Below, piece by piece: positions 1-7,766 of a stretch of DNA of 18,404 bases (position 1 is the first letter of the stretch; each line of letters begins with the position of its first letter). The notes beneath the pieces are model-generated. The model saw nothing but the letters and a program-made list of their open reading frames with translations. It made no database searches and was not told the origin of the DNA. Made by a program: the position numbers and the translations under genes. Source of the DNA: Polyangiaceae bacterium (GTDB lineage Bacteria; Myxococcota; Polyangia; Polyangiales; Polyangiaceae). The stretch covers positions 1 to 18,404 of the forward strand of contig JAICTU010000142.1 in the NCBI GenBank assembly GCA_025936205.1, given 5' to 3'.

Positions 1-75
1 CGGCGGCCCTATTGCCGGCGGCCCTATTGCCGGCGGCTCGATGGTCCGCGGCTCGATGATCCGCGGTCCTGAGCT
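1..75 (+). repeat. In-frame 15-bp tandem repeat in actB
   Basis: Five successive 15-bp units lie at 1-15, 16-30, 31-45, 46-60 and 61-75. The first two are identical and the rest are degenerate. They encode a pentapeptide series [25 protein letters not shown]. The array begins at the window edge, so more copies may lie upstream. It sits just before the [11 protein letters not shown] stretch of the molybdopterin-like domain, probably in a loop. Confidence 0.85.
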
Positions 76-2053
76 CGCGGGCGTCGCCCCGCCCTGGCTC
101 GAGGCCGTGGCCAAGGACCTGGCCGCACACAAGGGGGCCTCGCTCGTGATCGCCGGCTCACGCCAGCCTGCAGCCGTCCATGCTCTGGTGCACGCGATCA
201 ACGCGGCCCTCGGCAACGCGGGCAAGACGGTGGTCTACCTACCGCCGGTCGACCCCGAGGAGCCCGACCCCTTCGCCGACGTCGCCGCGCTGGCGCGCGA
301 TATGGCCTCGGGACAGGTGCAGACCCTGGTCGTGCTGGGCGGGAACCCGGTGCTGGATGCTCCCGCCGACGTCCAGTTCAAGGAGGCGCTCGCCAAGGTC
401 CCACTGAGCATCTGCCTCTCCGACCATCGTCACGAGACCGGTGAGCTGTGCACCTGGCATGTGCCGCAGGCCCACGCGCTCGAGAGCTGGGCAGATCAGG
501 TCTCCCGCGCCGGCGCCTACTCCGCGCAGCAGCCGCTGATCGCGCCGTTGTTCAAGGGTCGCACGGAAGCCGTGATGCTGGCCGCGCTCGGCGCCGACAC
601 GCAGCTCGACCCTCACCAGCTGGTCAAGACGACCGCGGCAGCGTACGGGGCCGCCGACGAAGCGAGCTGGCAGCGGCTGCTGCAGCGGGGGGTCGGACCG
701 CGCAGCGCAGCGCAGCCCGCGGCCGGGCTCGAACTACGAGAATCGGCGATCGCGGCAGCGATTCGCGCGCTGCCGGAAGCCGCACAACTGAGCTCCGACG
801 CGCTCGAGATCGTGTTCCTCGCGGACAACAAGCTGCTCGACGGCCGCCACGCGAACAATGCCTGGCTGCAAGAGCTGCCCGATCCGATCACGCGCATGAC
901 CTGGGACAACGCCGCGCTGATCGCGCCGAGCACCGCCCAGGCGCTCGGCGTCGCCAGCGGTGACCTGGTGCGGCTGACCTCGAAGGCGGGCTCGATCGAG
1001 ATCGTGGCCTGGGTGCAGCCCGGCCAGGCGCAACACTCGATCGGTCTCCCGCTGGGCTGGGGACGCAAGCGCGGCGGGAAGCACGCGCTGGGCGCCGGCT
1101 TCGACGTTTATCCGCTGCGGACCAGCGAGGCCCCGCACTTCACCGCCGGCGTGAAGCTGACGAAGCTCGGCACGCGCTATCCCCTCTCGCAGACGCAGGA
1201 GCACGACGTGATGGAGGGGCGCCCGCTCGCGCTCGACGCCTCGCTCGACGCCTATCGCGCGCAGCCAGCCTTCGCGCAGGCGGGCTCGCCTGATCCTGCC
1301 GCTGCACCGCTCTGGAAGACGCAGGACTACTCACAGGGCCCGCAGTGGGGCATGGCCATTGACCTCAACCGTTGCGTCGGCTGCAGCGCTTGCGTGATCG
1401 CTTGCCAGGCTGAAAACAACATCCCGGTCGTGGGCAAGGAACAGGTCGCCCGCGGTCGCGCGATGGCCTGGCTGCGCATCGACCGCTACTACGTGGGCGA
1501 AGACGCCGACGAGCCCGAGGTCGCCTTCCAGCCCGTCAGTTGCCAGCACTGCGAGCAAGCGCCCTGCGAGAATGTGTGCCCGGTCAACGGCACCTCGCAC
1601 AGCCCCGAAGGGCTGAACGACATCGCCTACAACCGCTGCATCGGCACGCGCTACTGCATGAACAATTGCCCGTACAAGGTACGGCGTTTCAATTTCCTGA
1701 ACTACAATCTTGACATCCCCGAGACGCAAAAGCTGGTCTACAACCCCGACGTCACGCTGCGTTTCCGCGGCGTCGTCGAGAAGTGCACGTACTGCGTGCA
1801 GCGGATCCAGAGCTCGAAGATTGCGGCCCAGCGCGAGGGGCGCGCGCTGAAAGACGGCGACGTGGTCAGCGCCTGCCAGCAGGCATGCCCGGCTCAGGCC
1901 ATCAGCTTCGGTGACATCCGTGACGAAAAGAGCGCGGTGTCCCGGGCGCGCGCCGTCGACCGCAACTACGCGCTGCTCGCGGAGGTGGGCACCCACCCAC
2001 GCACCCGCTTCCTGGGCAAGATTCGCAATCCCAACCCGGAGCTGAAGGGATGA
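2..2053 (+). CDS. actB: ActB, Fe-S subunit of alternative complex III (5' partial)
   Basis: The reading frame is open to the left window edge, so the N-terminus is missing; full-length ActB is usually about 1000 aa. Numbering from the Met at 41, residues 10 to about 380 resemble the C-terminal part of a molybdopterin-oxidoreductase fold; ActB is known to carry this fold without the cofactor. Residues 435-625 are a ferredoxin-type domain: Cys 445/448/451/455, Cys 501/504/509/513, a third set Cys 533/539/543 where the usual second Cys is Thr (CIGTRYC), and Cys 582/585/612/616. The Thr substitution fits three [4Fe-4S] plus one [3Fe-4S] cluster, as known for the family. The protein sits on the periplasmic side and relays electrons from the quinol site in ActC towards the cytochrome c subunits. 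It opens an operon section with actC, which it overlaps (ATGA at 2050). The visible start contains a pentapeptide repeat. The family call is secure; the true start is upstream. Confidence 0.93.
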   Translation, partial: GGPIAGGPIAGGSMVRGSMIRGPELAGVAPPWLEAVAKDLAAHKGASLVIAGSRQPAAVHALVHAINAALGNAGKTVVYLPPVDPEEPDPFADVAALARDMASGQVQTLVVLGGNPVLDAPADVQFKEALAKVPLSICLSDHRHETGELCTWHVPQAHALESWADQVSRAGAYSAQQPLIAPLFKGRTEAVMLAALGADTQLDPHQLVKTTAAAYGAADEASWQRLLQRGVGPRSAAQPAAGLELRESAIAAAIRALPEAAQLSSDALEIVFLADNKLLDGRHANNAWLQELPDPITRMTWDNAALIAPSTAQALGVASGDLVRLTSKAGSIEIVAWVQPGQAQHSIGLPLGWGRKRGGKHALGAGFDVYPLRTSEAPHFTAGVKLTKLGTRYPLSQTQEHDVMEGRPLALDASLDAYRAQPAFAQAGSPDPAAAPLWKTQDYSQGPQWGMAIDLNRCVGCSACVIACQAENNIPVVGKEQVARGRAMAWLRIDRYYVGEDADEPEVAFQPVSCQHCEQAPCENVCPVNGTSHSPEGLNDIAYNRCIGTRYCMNNCPYKVRRFNFLNYNLDIPETQKLVYNPDVTLRFRGVVEKCTYCVQRIQSSKIAAQREGRALKDGDVVSACQQACPAQAISFGDIRDEKSAVSRARAVDRNYALLAEVGTHPRTRFLGKIRNPNPELKG
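1230..1253 (+). repeat. 12-bp perfect tandem duplication in actB
   Basis: CGCTCGACGCCT occurs at 1230-1241 and again at 1242-1253. In frame it gives ALDASLDAY, in the linker between the molybdopterin-like and Fe-S domains of ActB, where length variation should be tolerated. Confidence 0.8.
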
Positions 2054-3600
2054 TCGCCGAGGGCCCCAGTACCGAGTTCAACGTCGAGCTGCCTGCTCAT
2101 CTCACAGCCGAGGCCAGTGCCGAGCCGATCGCCGAGATCGGCGAGACGCGGCTGCTCCCCGCTCATCTCACTTCGGCGCTGATCTCGGAGCAAGTGACGG
2201 GCGTGACCGAGCAACCCGCGCGGCTCGGCTGGTGGCTCTACTTCGGAGCTTCGCTCGTGTTTCTGGGCGTGCTCGGGGTTTCGGTCTCCTACCTCTTCTG
2301 GGAGGGCATCGGCGTCTGGGGCAACAACAGCCCCGTCGCCTGGGCCTGGGACATCACGAACTTCGTGTGGTGGATCGGCATCGGTCACGCCGGCACCCTG
2401 ATCAGCGCGATCCTGTACCTGTTCCGCCAGCGCTGGCGCACCTCGATCAACCGCTTCGCCGAAGCAATGACCTTGTTCGCGGTCCTGTGCGCGCTGCTGT
2501 TCCCGCTGATCCACGTGGGCCGCCCCTGGCACATCTACTACACGCTGCCGCTGCCCAATCAGATGGGCATGTGGCCGAACTTCAAGAGCCCGCTGCTCTG
2601 GGACGTGTTCGCGGTCGGCACCTACTTCACGGTCTCGTTGCTGTTCTGGTACGTCGGATTGATCCCGGATCTGGCCACGGCGCGCGATCGCGCGAAGTCA
2701 CTGCTCCGCAAACGCGTGTACGGCTTCGCGGCGCTCGGCTGGCGCGGCAGCCACCGCCACTGGCGCCACTACGACCGCGCCTATCTGATCCTCGCCGGGC
2801 TCTCGACGCCGCTGGTGCTCTCGGTCCATTCGGTCGTCAGCTTCGACTTCGCCACCAGCGTCATCCCCGGCTGGCACACCACGATCTTCCCGCCCTACTT
2901 CGTCGCGGGCGCCGTGTTCTCCGGCTTCGCGATGGTCCTGACCCTGATGCTGATCGCCCGTCAAGTCTTCGATCTGAAGGAGCTCATCACCACCCAGCAC
3001 CTCGAGCTGATGAACAAGATCATGCTCGTCACGGGCAGCATGGTCGGCTTCGCGTATGCGACGGAGTTCTTCGTGGCGCTGTGCTCGGACAATGCGTACG
3101 AGCGCTACGCGTTCCTCAACCGCGCGACCGGCCCCTACTGGTGGGCGTACTGCATCATGATCAGCTGCAACGTGCTCTCGCCGCAGCTGTTCTGGTTCAA
3201 GCGCCTGCGCACCAGTGTGCCGGTGATGTTCGTGGTCTCGATCCTGATCAACATTGGCATGTGGTTCGAGCGCTTCGTCATCATCGTGACCTCGCTCCAC
3301 CGCGATTACTTGCCCTCCTCGTGGGGCTATTTCCGCCCCACAATCGTCGACATCGGCTGCTTCGTGGGCTCGCTCGGCCTGTTCTTCACCCTGTTCGCCC
3401 TCTTCATCCGCTGGGTCCCCCAGGTGGCGATGTTCGAGGTGAAGGCCATTCTGCCCGGCGCGCAGCCCGGCCACCATCAGCACCCCGCCGAGCCCCTACC
3501 CGCCACGCACCCCACCATTGAATCTTCGAGAGAATCCAGCCCAGACGAGGACGGCGGCGAGCTGCGCGGCGAGCCAGCGCTCGTCACCAAGGAGGCCTGA
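2050..3600 (+). CDS. actC: ActC, NrfD-like quinol-oxidising membrane subunit
   Basis: Integral membrane subunit of alternative complex III (NrfD/PsrC family) that carries the quinol oxidation site. It is 516 aa with about ten hydrophobic spans from residue 60 to 450. The conserved stretch [13 protein letters not shown] (around His113) and the following Arg/Asp-containing loops match the region assigned to quinone binding in family structures. The N-terminal 50 residues are soluble and contain LPAHLT twice (14-19 and 36-41), encoded by an identical 11-bp stretch at 2095 and 2161; this may be a small internal duplication. The C-terminal ~50 residues are a charged soluble tail. The ATG overlaps the actB stop (ATGA), so translation is probably coupled. 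Confidence 0.95.
   Translation: MIAEGPSTEFNVELPAHLTAEASAEPIAEIGETRLLPAHLTSALISEQVTGVTEQPARLGWWLYFGASLVFLGVLGVSVSYLFWEGIGVWGNNSPVAWAWDITNFVWWIGIGHAGTLISAILYLFRQRWRTSINRFAEAMTLFAVLCALLFPLIHVGRPWHIYYTLPLPNQMGMWPNFKSPLLWDVFAVGTYFTVSLLFWYVGLIPDLATARDRAKSLLRKRVYGFAALGWRGSHRHWRHYDRAYLILAGLSTPLVLSVHSVVSFDFATSVIPGWHTTIFPPYFVAGAVFSGFAMVLTLMLIARQVFDLKELITTQHLELMNKIMLVTGSMVGFAYATEFFVALCSDNAYERYAFLNRATGPYWWAYCIMISCNVLSPQLFWFKRLRTSVPVMFVVSILINIGMWFERFVIIVTSLHRDYLPSSWGYFRPTIVDIGCFVGSLGLFFTLFALFIRWVPQVAMFEVKAILPGAQPGHHQHPAEPLPATHPTIESSRESSPDEDGGELRGEPALVTKEA
3589..3595 (+). promoter_or_regulatory. Strong Shine-Dalgarno that fixes the actD start
   Basis: AAGGAGG lies 9 nt before the ATG at 3605. The same frame is open further left, with an ATG at 3518 inside actC, but only 3605 has a near-perfect ribosome binding site and starts at the conserved N-terminus of the family. 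Confidence 0.8.
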
Positions 3601-3604
3601 GCGG

Positions 3605-4159
3605 ATGTCGACCAGCGCAGAAAATCCGCGACCCGCGCTCCTGCTGGCGGAGTTCGAGACCCCAGACCAGATCCTCGGCGCCGCACGGCGCGTGCGCAGC
3701 GCCGGCTACGAGAAGTGGGACGTGCACACGCCCTACCCGGTGCATGGCATGGACGCGGCAATGGGTCTCGGCGACTCGCGGCTCGGCTGGATCGTGCTGG
3801 CCTCGGCCTTGACCGGCTTACTCGCCGCCGTCGCGATGATGCAGTGGATGAACGGCTACGACTATCCGCTGGTGATTGGTGGCAAGCCACCCGAGGCCTA
3901 TGCGTCGATGGTGCCGATCATGTTCGAGCTGACGGTCTTGATTGCCGCGTTCGGGGCGACCTTCGGCATGCTGGCCCTGAACCGCATCCCACGCCACCAT
4001 CACCCCGTGTTCCATTCCGAGCGCTTCGAGGCCTGCTCGAACGACAAATTCTTCCTCTCGATCGAGGCAGAGGACAAGCAATTCGATCCGAGCGCGACGC
4101 GGGCGTTTCTGGAGGGGCTGGAGCCGAGCCATCTGGAGCTCGTCGAGGAGGCGGGGTGA
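3605..4159 (+). CDS. actD: ActD, DUF3341 membrane subunit of alternative complex III
   Basis: A 184-aa protein of the ActD (DUF3341) family. The N-terminus has the typical LLAEFETPDQILGAARRVRSAGY segment (12-35) and the WDVHTPYPVHGMD motif (38-50). Two transmembrane helices follow at about 60-80 and 104-126, with a conserved loop (NGYDYPLVIGGKP) between them, and a cytoplasmic tail ends in ..SIEAEDKQFDPSATRAFLEGLEP. ActD is a structural subunit with no redox cofactor. The start at 3605 is preferred because of the AAGGAGG site. Its stop overlaps the GTG start of actE (GTGA). Confidence 0.93.
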   Translation: MSTSAENPRPALLLAEFETPDQILGAARRVRSAGYEKWDVHTPYPVHGMDAAMGLGDSRLGWIVLASALTGLLAAVAMMQWMNGYDYPLVIGGKPPEAYASMVPIMFELTVLIAAFGATFGMLALNRIPRHHHPVFHSERFEACSNDKFFLSIEAEDKQFDPSATRAFLEGLEPSHLELVEEAG

Positions 4160-4779
4160 AGCTGCGCGCACGACTCGCTGCTTGTCTGCTGTTACTGCCT
4201 GCCCTGGGCTGTCGCGGCCAGACGAGCAGCGATCCACCCATCGTGCTGCTGCGGAATATGTTCAACCAGGACCGCTACAACGCCCAGGCCGAGAGCCAGC
4301 TGTTCCGGGACGGCCGCGCCATGCGCATGCCCGTCGAGGGCACGATCCCTCGGGAACGCGAGATCGATCCGGAGATCGGCCAGGGCAGGCTGCAAGACGA
4401 CTCGGGCTACGTGCAGGAGGTACCGCCGGCGCTGGCACAGCGCTTCGGTGGAGCGCAGGGGCTCGTCGAACGGGGGCAGGACCGCTACGGCATCTACTGC
4501 CGCCCCTGTCACGACGGCACGGGCTCCGGACAGGGCACGGTCATCACGCGCGCGGGCTGGCAGCCACCACCGCCCAGCTTTCACCAGGACCGTATTCGCC
4601 AGATGCCGGACGGGCAGCTCTTCGCCACCATCACGCACGGCGTTCGCACTATGCCCTCGTACGGCGCGCAGATCCCGGTCAGCGATCGCTGGGCGATCGT
4701 CAGCTACGTGCGCGCCCTGCAACTGTCCCAAGGAGCGACCGAGGAGCGGGGTGCCCCCGCAGAAAGAGTAGCGCCGTGA
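4156..4779 (+). CDS. actE: ActE, monoheme cytochrome c lipoprotein of alternative complex III
   Basis: 207 aa from a GTG start that overlaps the actD stop; GAGGAGG at 4145-4151 lies 4 nt upstream. The N-terminus is a lipoprotein signal (LLLLPALGC, lipid-carrying Cys19), so the protein is predicted to be membrane-tethered and periplasmic. A single heme c site, CRPCH (115-119), is followed by RTMPSYG, where Met166 is the likely distal ligand. The preceding region has the family's RNMFNQDRYNAQAES and MRMPVEGTIPRE segments. ActE accepts electrons from the ActB/ActA side and is a candidate exit point. An apparent longer frame from 3715 is not used, because that start lies inside actD and would destroy the signal peptide. 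Confidence 0.93.
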   Translation: MKLRARLAACLLLLPALGCRGQTSSDPPIVLLRNMFNQDRYNAQAESQLFRDGRAMRMPVEGTIPREREIDPEIGQGRLQDDSGYVQEVPPALAQRFGGAQGLVERGQDRYGIYCRPCHDGTGSGQGTVITRAGWQPPPPSFHQDRIRQMPDGQLFATITHGVRTMPSYGAQIPVSDRWAIVSYVRALQLSQGATEERGAPAERVAP

Positions 4780-5993
4780 GCGACGAGAGAGCTTCGCAAC
4801 CCGATAGCCAGTACCGCATTCCCGGCGGCAGTCCCTGGGCTCACGCCTGGAAGATGGCGGCGGGCGCCGGCGGGCTCGGTACGGTGTGCGCGGTCGCAGG
4901 CCACGCTGCCGACCACCGCCGCTTCGCGTTCGCCTACCTGATGGGCTTCTTGACGGTGCTGACGATGGTGCTGGGTTCGACCTTCTTCGTGTTGCTGCAG
5001 CACCTCACCAGCGCGGGCTGGAGCGTCACCGTGCGGCGCACGTCGGAGTTCTTCGTCGCGGGCGCCATCATTCTCCCGGTACTTGCCGTCCCCAACCTGC
5101 TCGGCTCCAGCGAGCTCTACCCCTGGTGGCACGAGCTTCACCCGGCAAAGCTCGGCTATCCGCAGGCAGGCTATCGGCAGCCAGTGTTCTTCTACGTCCG
5201 CGCCGTGCTCTACCTGGCGGTCTGGCTGTGGGTGGCCACCCGCCTGTTCCGCTACTCGATCAACCAAGATGAAAGCGGTGACCCGAGCTGGACGGTCAAG
5301 CTGCAGAGAATGGCGCCGCTCGCCACTCTCCTGTTCGCGTTCTCCTTGAACTTTGCTGCCTTCGATTGGTTCATGAGCCTCGAGCCTAACTGGTACTCGA
5401 CCATGTTCGGCGTGCGCCTCTTTGCAACCTCAGCGTTGCTCTCCTTCGCACTCAACATCCTGGTCACGCTCGGCTTCTCCCGTGCGGGGATCAGCAAGGG
5501 CGCCATCCACGTCGAGCATTTTCACGACCTCGGCAAGCTTTTGTTCGGGTTCCTGGTGTTCTGGGCCTACATCTCGTTCAGCGAGTTTTTCCTGATCTGG
5601 TATGCGGCGATCCCCGCAGAGACCGTCTACTTCCACCGCCGCTGGGACACCGACTCCTGGCGCGTGGTCAGCATCTCGCTGGTCGTGGTGAAGTTCATAC
5701 TGCCGCTGTTCTTGCTCCTGTCGCGCAACGCAAAGCGCAACCTCGGAGTGCTCGGGCTGGGCGCGGGGCTGATCGTCGCGTTGCACCTGGTCGAGATGTA
5801 CTACTGGGTGATGCCTCGCTTCCAGGAGGGCGGCATCGCGTTCTCCTTCACCGGGTTCATCACGGACGCCGGATGCGTGCTCGCCAACGTCGGCCTGTAC
5901 CTCGCGGTGGTCTTCCGCCGCATGCTGAGCCACCCCGTGATCCCCGTACGCGATCCGCGGCTGCAGCGCGCGATCCAGTTCGTGAACGCCTGA
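4776..5993 (+). CDS. actF: ActF, multispanning membrane subunit of alternative complex III
   Basis: 405 aa from a GTG that overlaps the actE stop (GTGA). About ten hydrophobic segments are visible from residue 45 to the end. Family landmarks are the ASYLMGFLTVLTMVLGSTFF-like first helices, FDWFMSLEPNWYSTMFGV in the middle, and ISFSEFFLIWYAAIPAET and HLVEMYYWVMP later. ActF is related to ActC/NrfD, but its role (quinone-like site without redox activity, possibly ion movement) is unsettled in the literature. The long upstream extension of the frame to 4182 is an out-of-frame reading of actE and is excluded. Confidence 0.93.
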   Translation: MSDERASQPDSQYRIPGGSPWAHAWKMAAGAGGLGTVCAVAGHAADHRRFAFAYLMGFLTVLTMVLGSTFFVLLQHLTSAGWSVTVRRTSEFFVAGAIILPVLAVPNLLGSSELYPWWHELHPAKLGYPQAGYRQPVFFYVRAVLYLAVWLWVATRLFRYSINQDESGDPSWTVKLQRMAPLATLLFAFSLNFAAFDWFMSLEPNWYSTMFGVRLFATSALLSFALNILVTLGFSRAGISKGAIHVEHFHDLGKLLFGFLVFWAYISFSEFFLIWYAAIPAETVYFHRRWDTDSWRVVSISLVVVKFILPLFLLLSRNAKRNLGVLGLGAGLIVALHLVEMYYWVMPRFQEGGIAFSFTGFITDAGCVLANVGLYLAVVFRRMLSHPVIPVRDPRLQRAIQFVNA

Positions 5994-6007
5994 CCTCGGG
6001 AGCTGCG

Positions 6008-6376
6008 ATGAAGTTGCGCAATCAACTCTGGGTGGCTCTGCGCACGGCGCTGGCGACGGTCGCCGGCCTGTTCGCGCTGCAGCTCTGGTACTCCAGCTAC
6101 CTCGACGTGCACGTCATCCACGGTGACCTGAGCGCAGCCCCGATGGACGCGAAGCTCGAGACCGTACGCAACGAAGAGCAGACCAAGCTGACCTCCGGCA
6201 GGATGCCGATCGCGCAGGCGATGGCCGCCGTGGCGCAGCGGGGCCGCAATGCCTTCCCCCGGCTCGAGGCCAAGCCCTCGAGCGACCTCTCGGCGATGTC
6301 CGGCTGGATGCACAGACCCGGCTTCAAGGTGTATGTTCCACGTACCGCGGCCGCTCTGCCAGGAGCAAAGCCATGA
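6008..6376 (+). CDS. Unrecognised small membrane-anchored protein in the act operon
   Basis: 122 aa; the ATG at 6008 has GGGAG 5 nt upstream (5998-6002) and sits 14 nt after actF. One hydrophobic segment (about residues 9-28) with a basic start suggests a single-span or signal-anchored protein whose remaining ~90 residues face the periplasm. These contain the conserved-looking patterns GRNAFPRLEAKPSSDLSAM and GWMHRPGFKVYV. No Cys, heme or metal motif is seen. The next gene overlaps it (ATGA at 6373). Its position matches that of actG in some organisms, but I cannot recognise it as ActG; it may be a lineage-specific accessory subunit or assembly factor. Confidence 0.8.
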   Translation: MKLRNQLWVALRTALATVAGLFALQLWYSSYLDVHVIHGDLSAAPMDAKLETVRNEEQTKLTSGRMPIAQAMAAVAQRGRNAFPRLEAKPSSDLSAMSGWMHRPGFKVYVPRTAAALPGAKP

Positions 6377-6966
6377 GCAGCGCCCAGTTGGTTGCCAGAC
6401 TCGCCGGTGCGGCGATCGGCGTCGCCATCTACGTGGGCGTCAACGTCCGCACGGGGCATGCGCTGGTGCCCACCCTGGCGTCCCTGAACCCGGTGGACCC
6501 CGCATTCCTGCCGAGCCCTCCCGAGCCGCCGAAGCCCCCCTACCAGGCGGTGTGCAGCCCCTGCCATCAACCCAACGGGCTGGGCATCCCAGCTGCCTTC
6601 CCGCCCCTCGCCGGCTCCGATTGGATGACGGGCGACCCAGAGACCCCGATCCGCATCGTCCTGCTCGGCCTGACCGGTCGTGTCCAGGTCAATGGCGCGA
6701 CGTTCGAACTGGTGATGCCGCCTCCGCCGGGCCTCGACGACGCCCGGATCGCCGAAGCCATCACGTACGCGCGCAGCAACTTCGGTAACAACGCGAGCGC
6801 GGTGGACGCTGCGCTGGTGAAGAAGGTGCGCGCGTCGCTGGGCGAGCGTACCGAGCTCTGGCGTGCCAGCGAGCTCACGGCGTTGCGTACGGGCGGTGCG
6901 ACGCAAGGCGTGGAGGCCGCGGCGGTGAAAGCCAAGGGCTCCCGAACCCGGGGACGAGCGCCCTGA
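6373..6966 (+). CDS. Membrane-anchored class I monoheme cytochrome c
   Basis: 197 aa. An N-terminal hydrophobic helix (about 7-24) is probably an uncleaved anchor, followed by a Pro-rich stretch (48-56). The heme site is CSPCH (61-65). Met115 in LVMPPPPGLDDARIAEAITYARSNFGN is the likely distal ligand; this 'MPP...YxRxxxGN' ending is typical of small class I cytochromes c of respiratory chains. The ~60-residue tail after the heme domain is Ala/Arg rich. The start overlaps the previous gene (ATGA), so it is part of the act transcription unit. It probably takes electrons from alternative complex III to a terminal oxidase; that partner is not encoded in the window. Confidence 0.9.
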   Translation: MSSAQLVARLAGAAIGVAIYVGVNVRTGHALVPTLASLNPVDPAFLPSPPEPPKPPYQAVCSPCHQPNGLGIPAAFPPLAGSDWMTGDPETPIRIVLLGLTGRVQVNGATFELVMPPPPGLDDARIAEAITYARSNFGNNASAVDAALVKKVRASLGERTELWRASELTALRTGGATQGVEAAAVKAKGSRTRGRAP

Positions 6967-7026
6967 CGTCCTCCGTCATCCACCCGCGGTTGTCAGGGCC
7001 GGAGCGCATCACTAAGCTGCGCACCC

Positions 7027-7737
7027 ATGGTCCCCCGTCCCCTGCTCATTTTCATCGCCGCGGCCTGCCTCTGTGCCTGCGGCCTCTGTGCCTGTAGTCA
7101 GAGTGTGAACCCCGAGATGCAGTCCAGCATCGACAAGCGTGTGCTGTCCTTCAAGGAGTTCAGTGACAACGTCTACGAGGCGCCCCAAACAAATACGCCG
7201 CTGGCGCTCGCCGTCGGGCAGTGGACTCGCTACAAAATGATGGACAAGGAGGGCAAGCCCGCGCTGATGACCTACAAGGTGATCGGCGAGGATTCGGGCG
7301 CGTTCTGGCTCGAGACGGTGCGGGAGACGTACTACGAAAAGCAGGTCACGCAGCTATTGCTCGATCTGGGCAAGGGCCGCAGTCTCGATGACGTCGAGGT
7401 GCGTGCCATGAAGCAAAAGATCGACGACCATTCGCCCACCGAGTTTCCTGGATCGATGCTGAGCCTGATGAAACACCTGTGGAAGCCCATGGTCGAGAAC
7501 ATGGTCGTGGACTGGCAGGGCAAGGACCAGGACGACATGCGGGTCCCCGCCGGCGTGTTCAGCAAGTGCTACCAGGCCTATTCGACCGTGAGCTTCCTCG
7601 GCAATACGGAGAAGACGCGCAACTGGTCGCACCCGGTGGTGCCGCTGGGCGGCATGGTGCGCTCGCAGAGCGTCGACTCGACCATGTCGATGGTCTTGTT
7701 GGAGTTTGGGCTCAGCGGCGCGACCAGCGAGCTGTAG
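7027..7737 (+). CDS. Unrecognised lipoprotein with duplicated lipobox
   Basis: 236 aa. The start is a lipoprotein signal rich in Cys (AACLCACGLCACSQS). Two identical lipobox-like LCAC motifs end at Cys18 and Cys23, because 15 bp is tandemly duplicated. The mature part has no recognised domain; it contains VGQWTRYKMMDKEGKPALMTYKV and a VPAGVFSKCYQAYS segment that recalls small periplasmic beta-rich lipoproteins, but this does not establish a family. It starts 60 bp after the cytochrome gene with no convincing ribosome binding site, so it could be leaderless, or read through from the act operon. It is convergent with the pectate lyase gene 29 bp away. Confidence 0.8.
   Translation: MVPRPLLIFIAAACLCACGLCACSQSVNPEMQSSIDKRVLSFKEFSDNVYEAPQTNTPLALAVGQWTRYKMMDKEGKPALMTYKVIGEDSGAFWLETVRETYYEKQVTQLLLDLGKGRSLDDVEVRAMKQKIDDHSPTEFPGSMLSLMKHLWKPMVENMVVDWQGKDQDDMRVPAGVFSKCYQAYSTVSFLGNTEKTRNWSHPVVPLGGMVRSQSVDSTMSMVLLEFGLSGATSEL
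7067..7094 (+). repeat. 15-bp-period duplication across the lipobox
   Basis: GCCTCTGTGCCTG occurs at 7067-7079 and again at 7082-7094, a period of exactly 15 bp. In frame it duplicates the peptide (C/G)LCAC, giving two possible lipidation cysteines. Confidence 0.85.
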
Positions 7738-7766
7738 GCGAGCGCGGCGCGAGGGCGGCGCGAAGG

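Noticed and set aside
2232..3521. 429-aa plus-strand open frame within actC
   Set aside because: It is Arg/His/Pro-rich and lies entirely in another frame of a clearly recognised membrane protein; it is a high-GC shadow.
7738..7766. Shared terminator between the convergent lipoprotein and pectate lyase genes
   Set aside because: The 29 bp contain GC-rich direct repeats but no clear stem-loop and no T-run on either strand.
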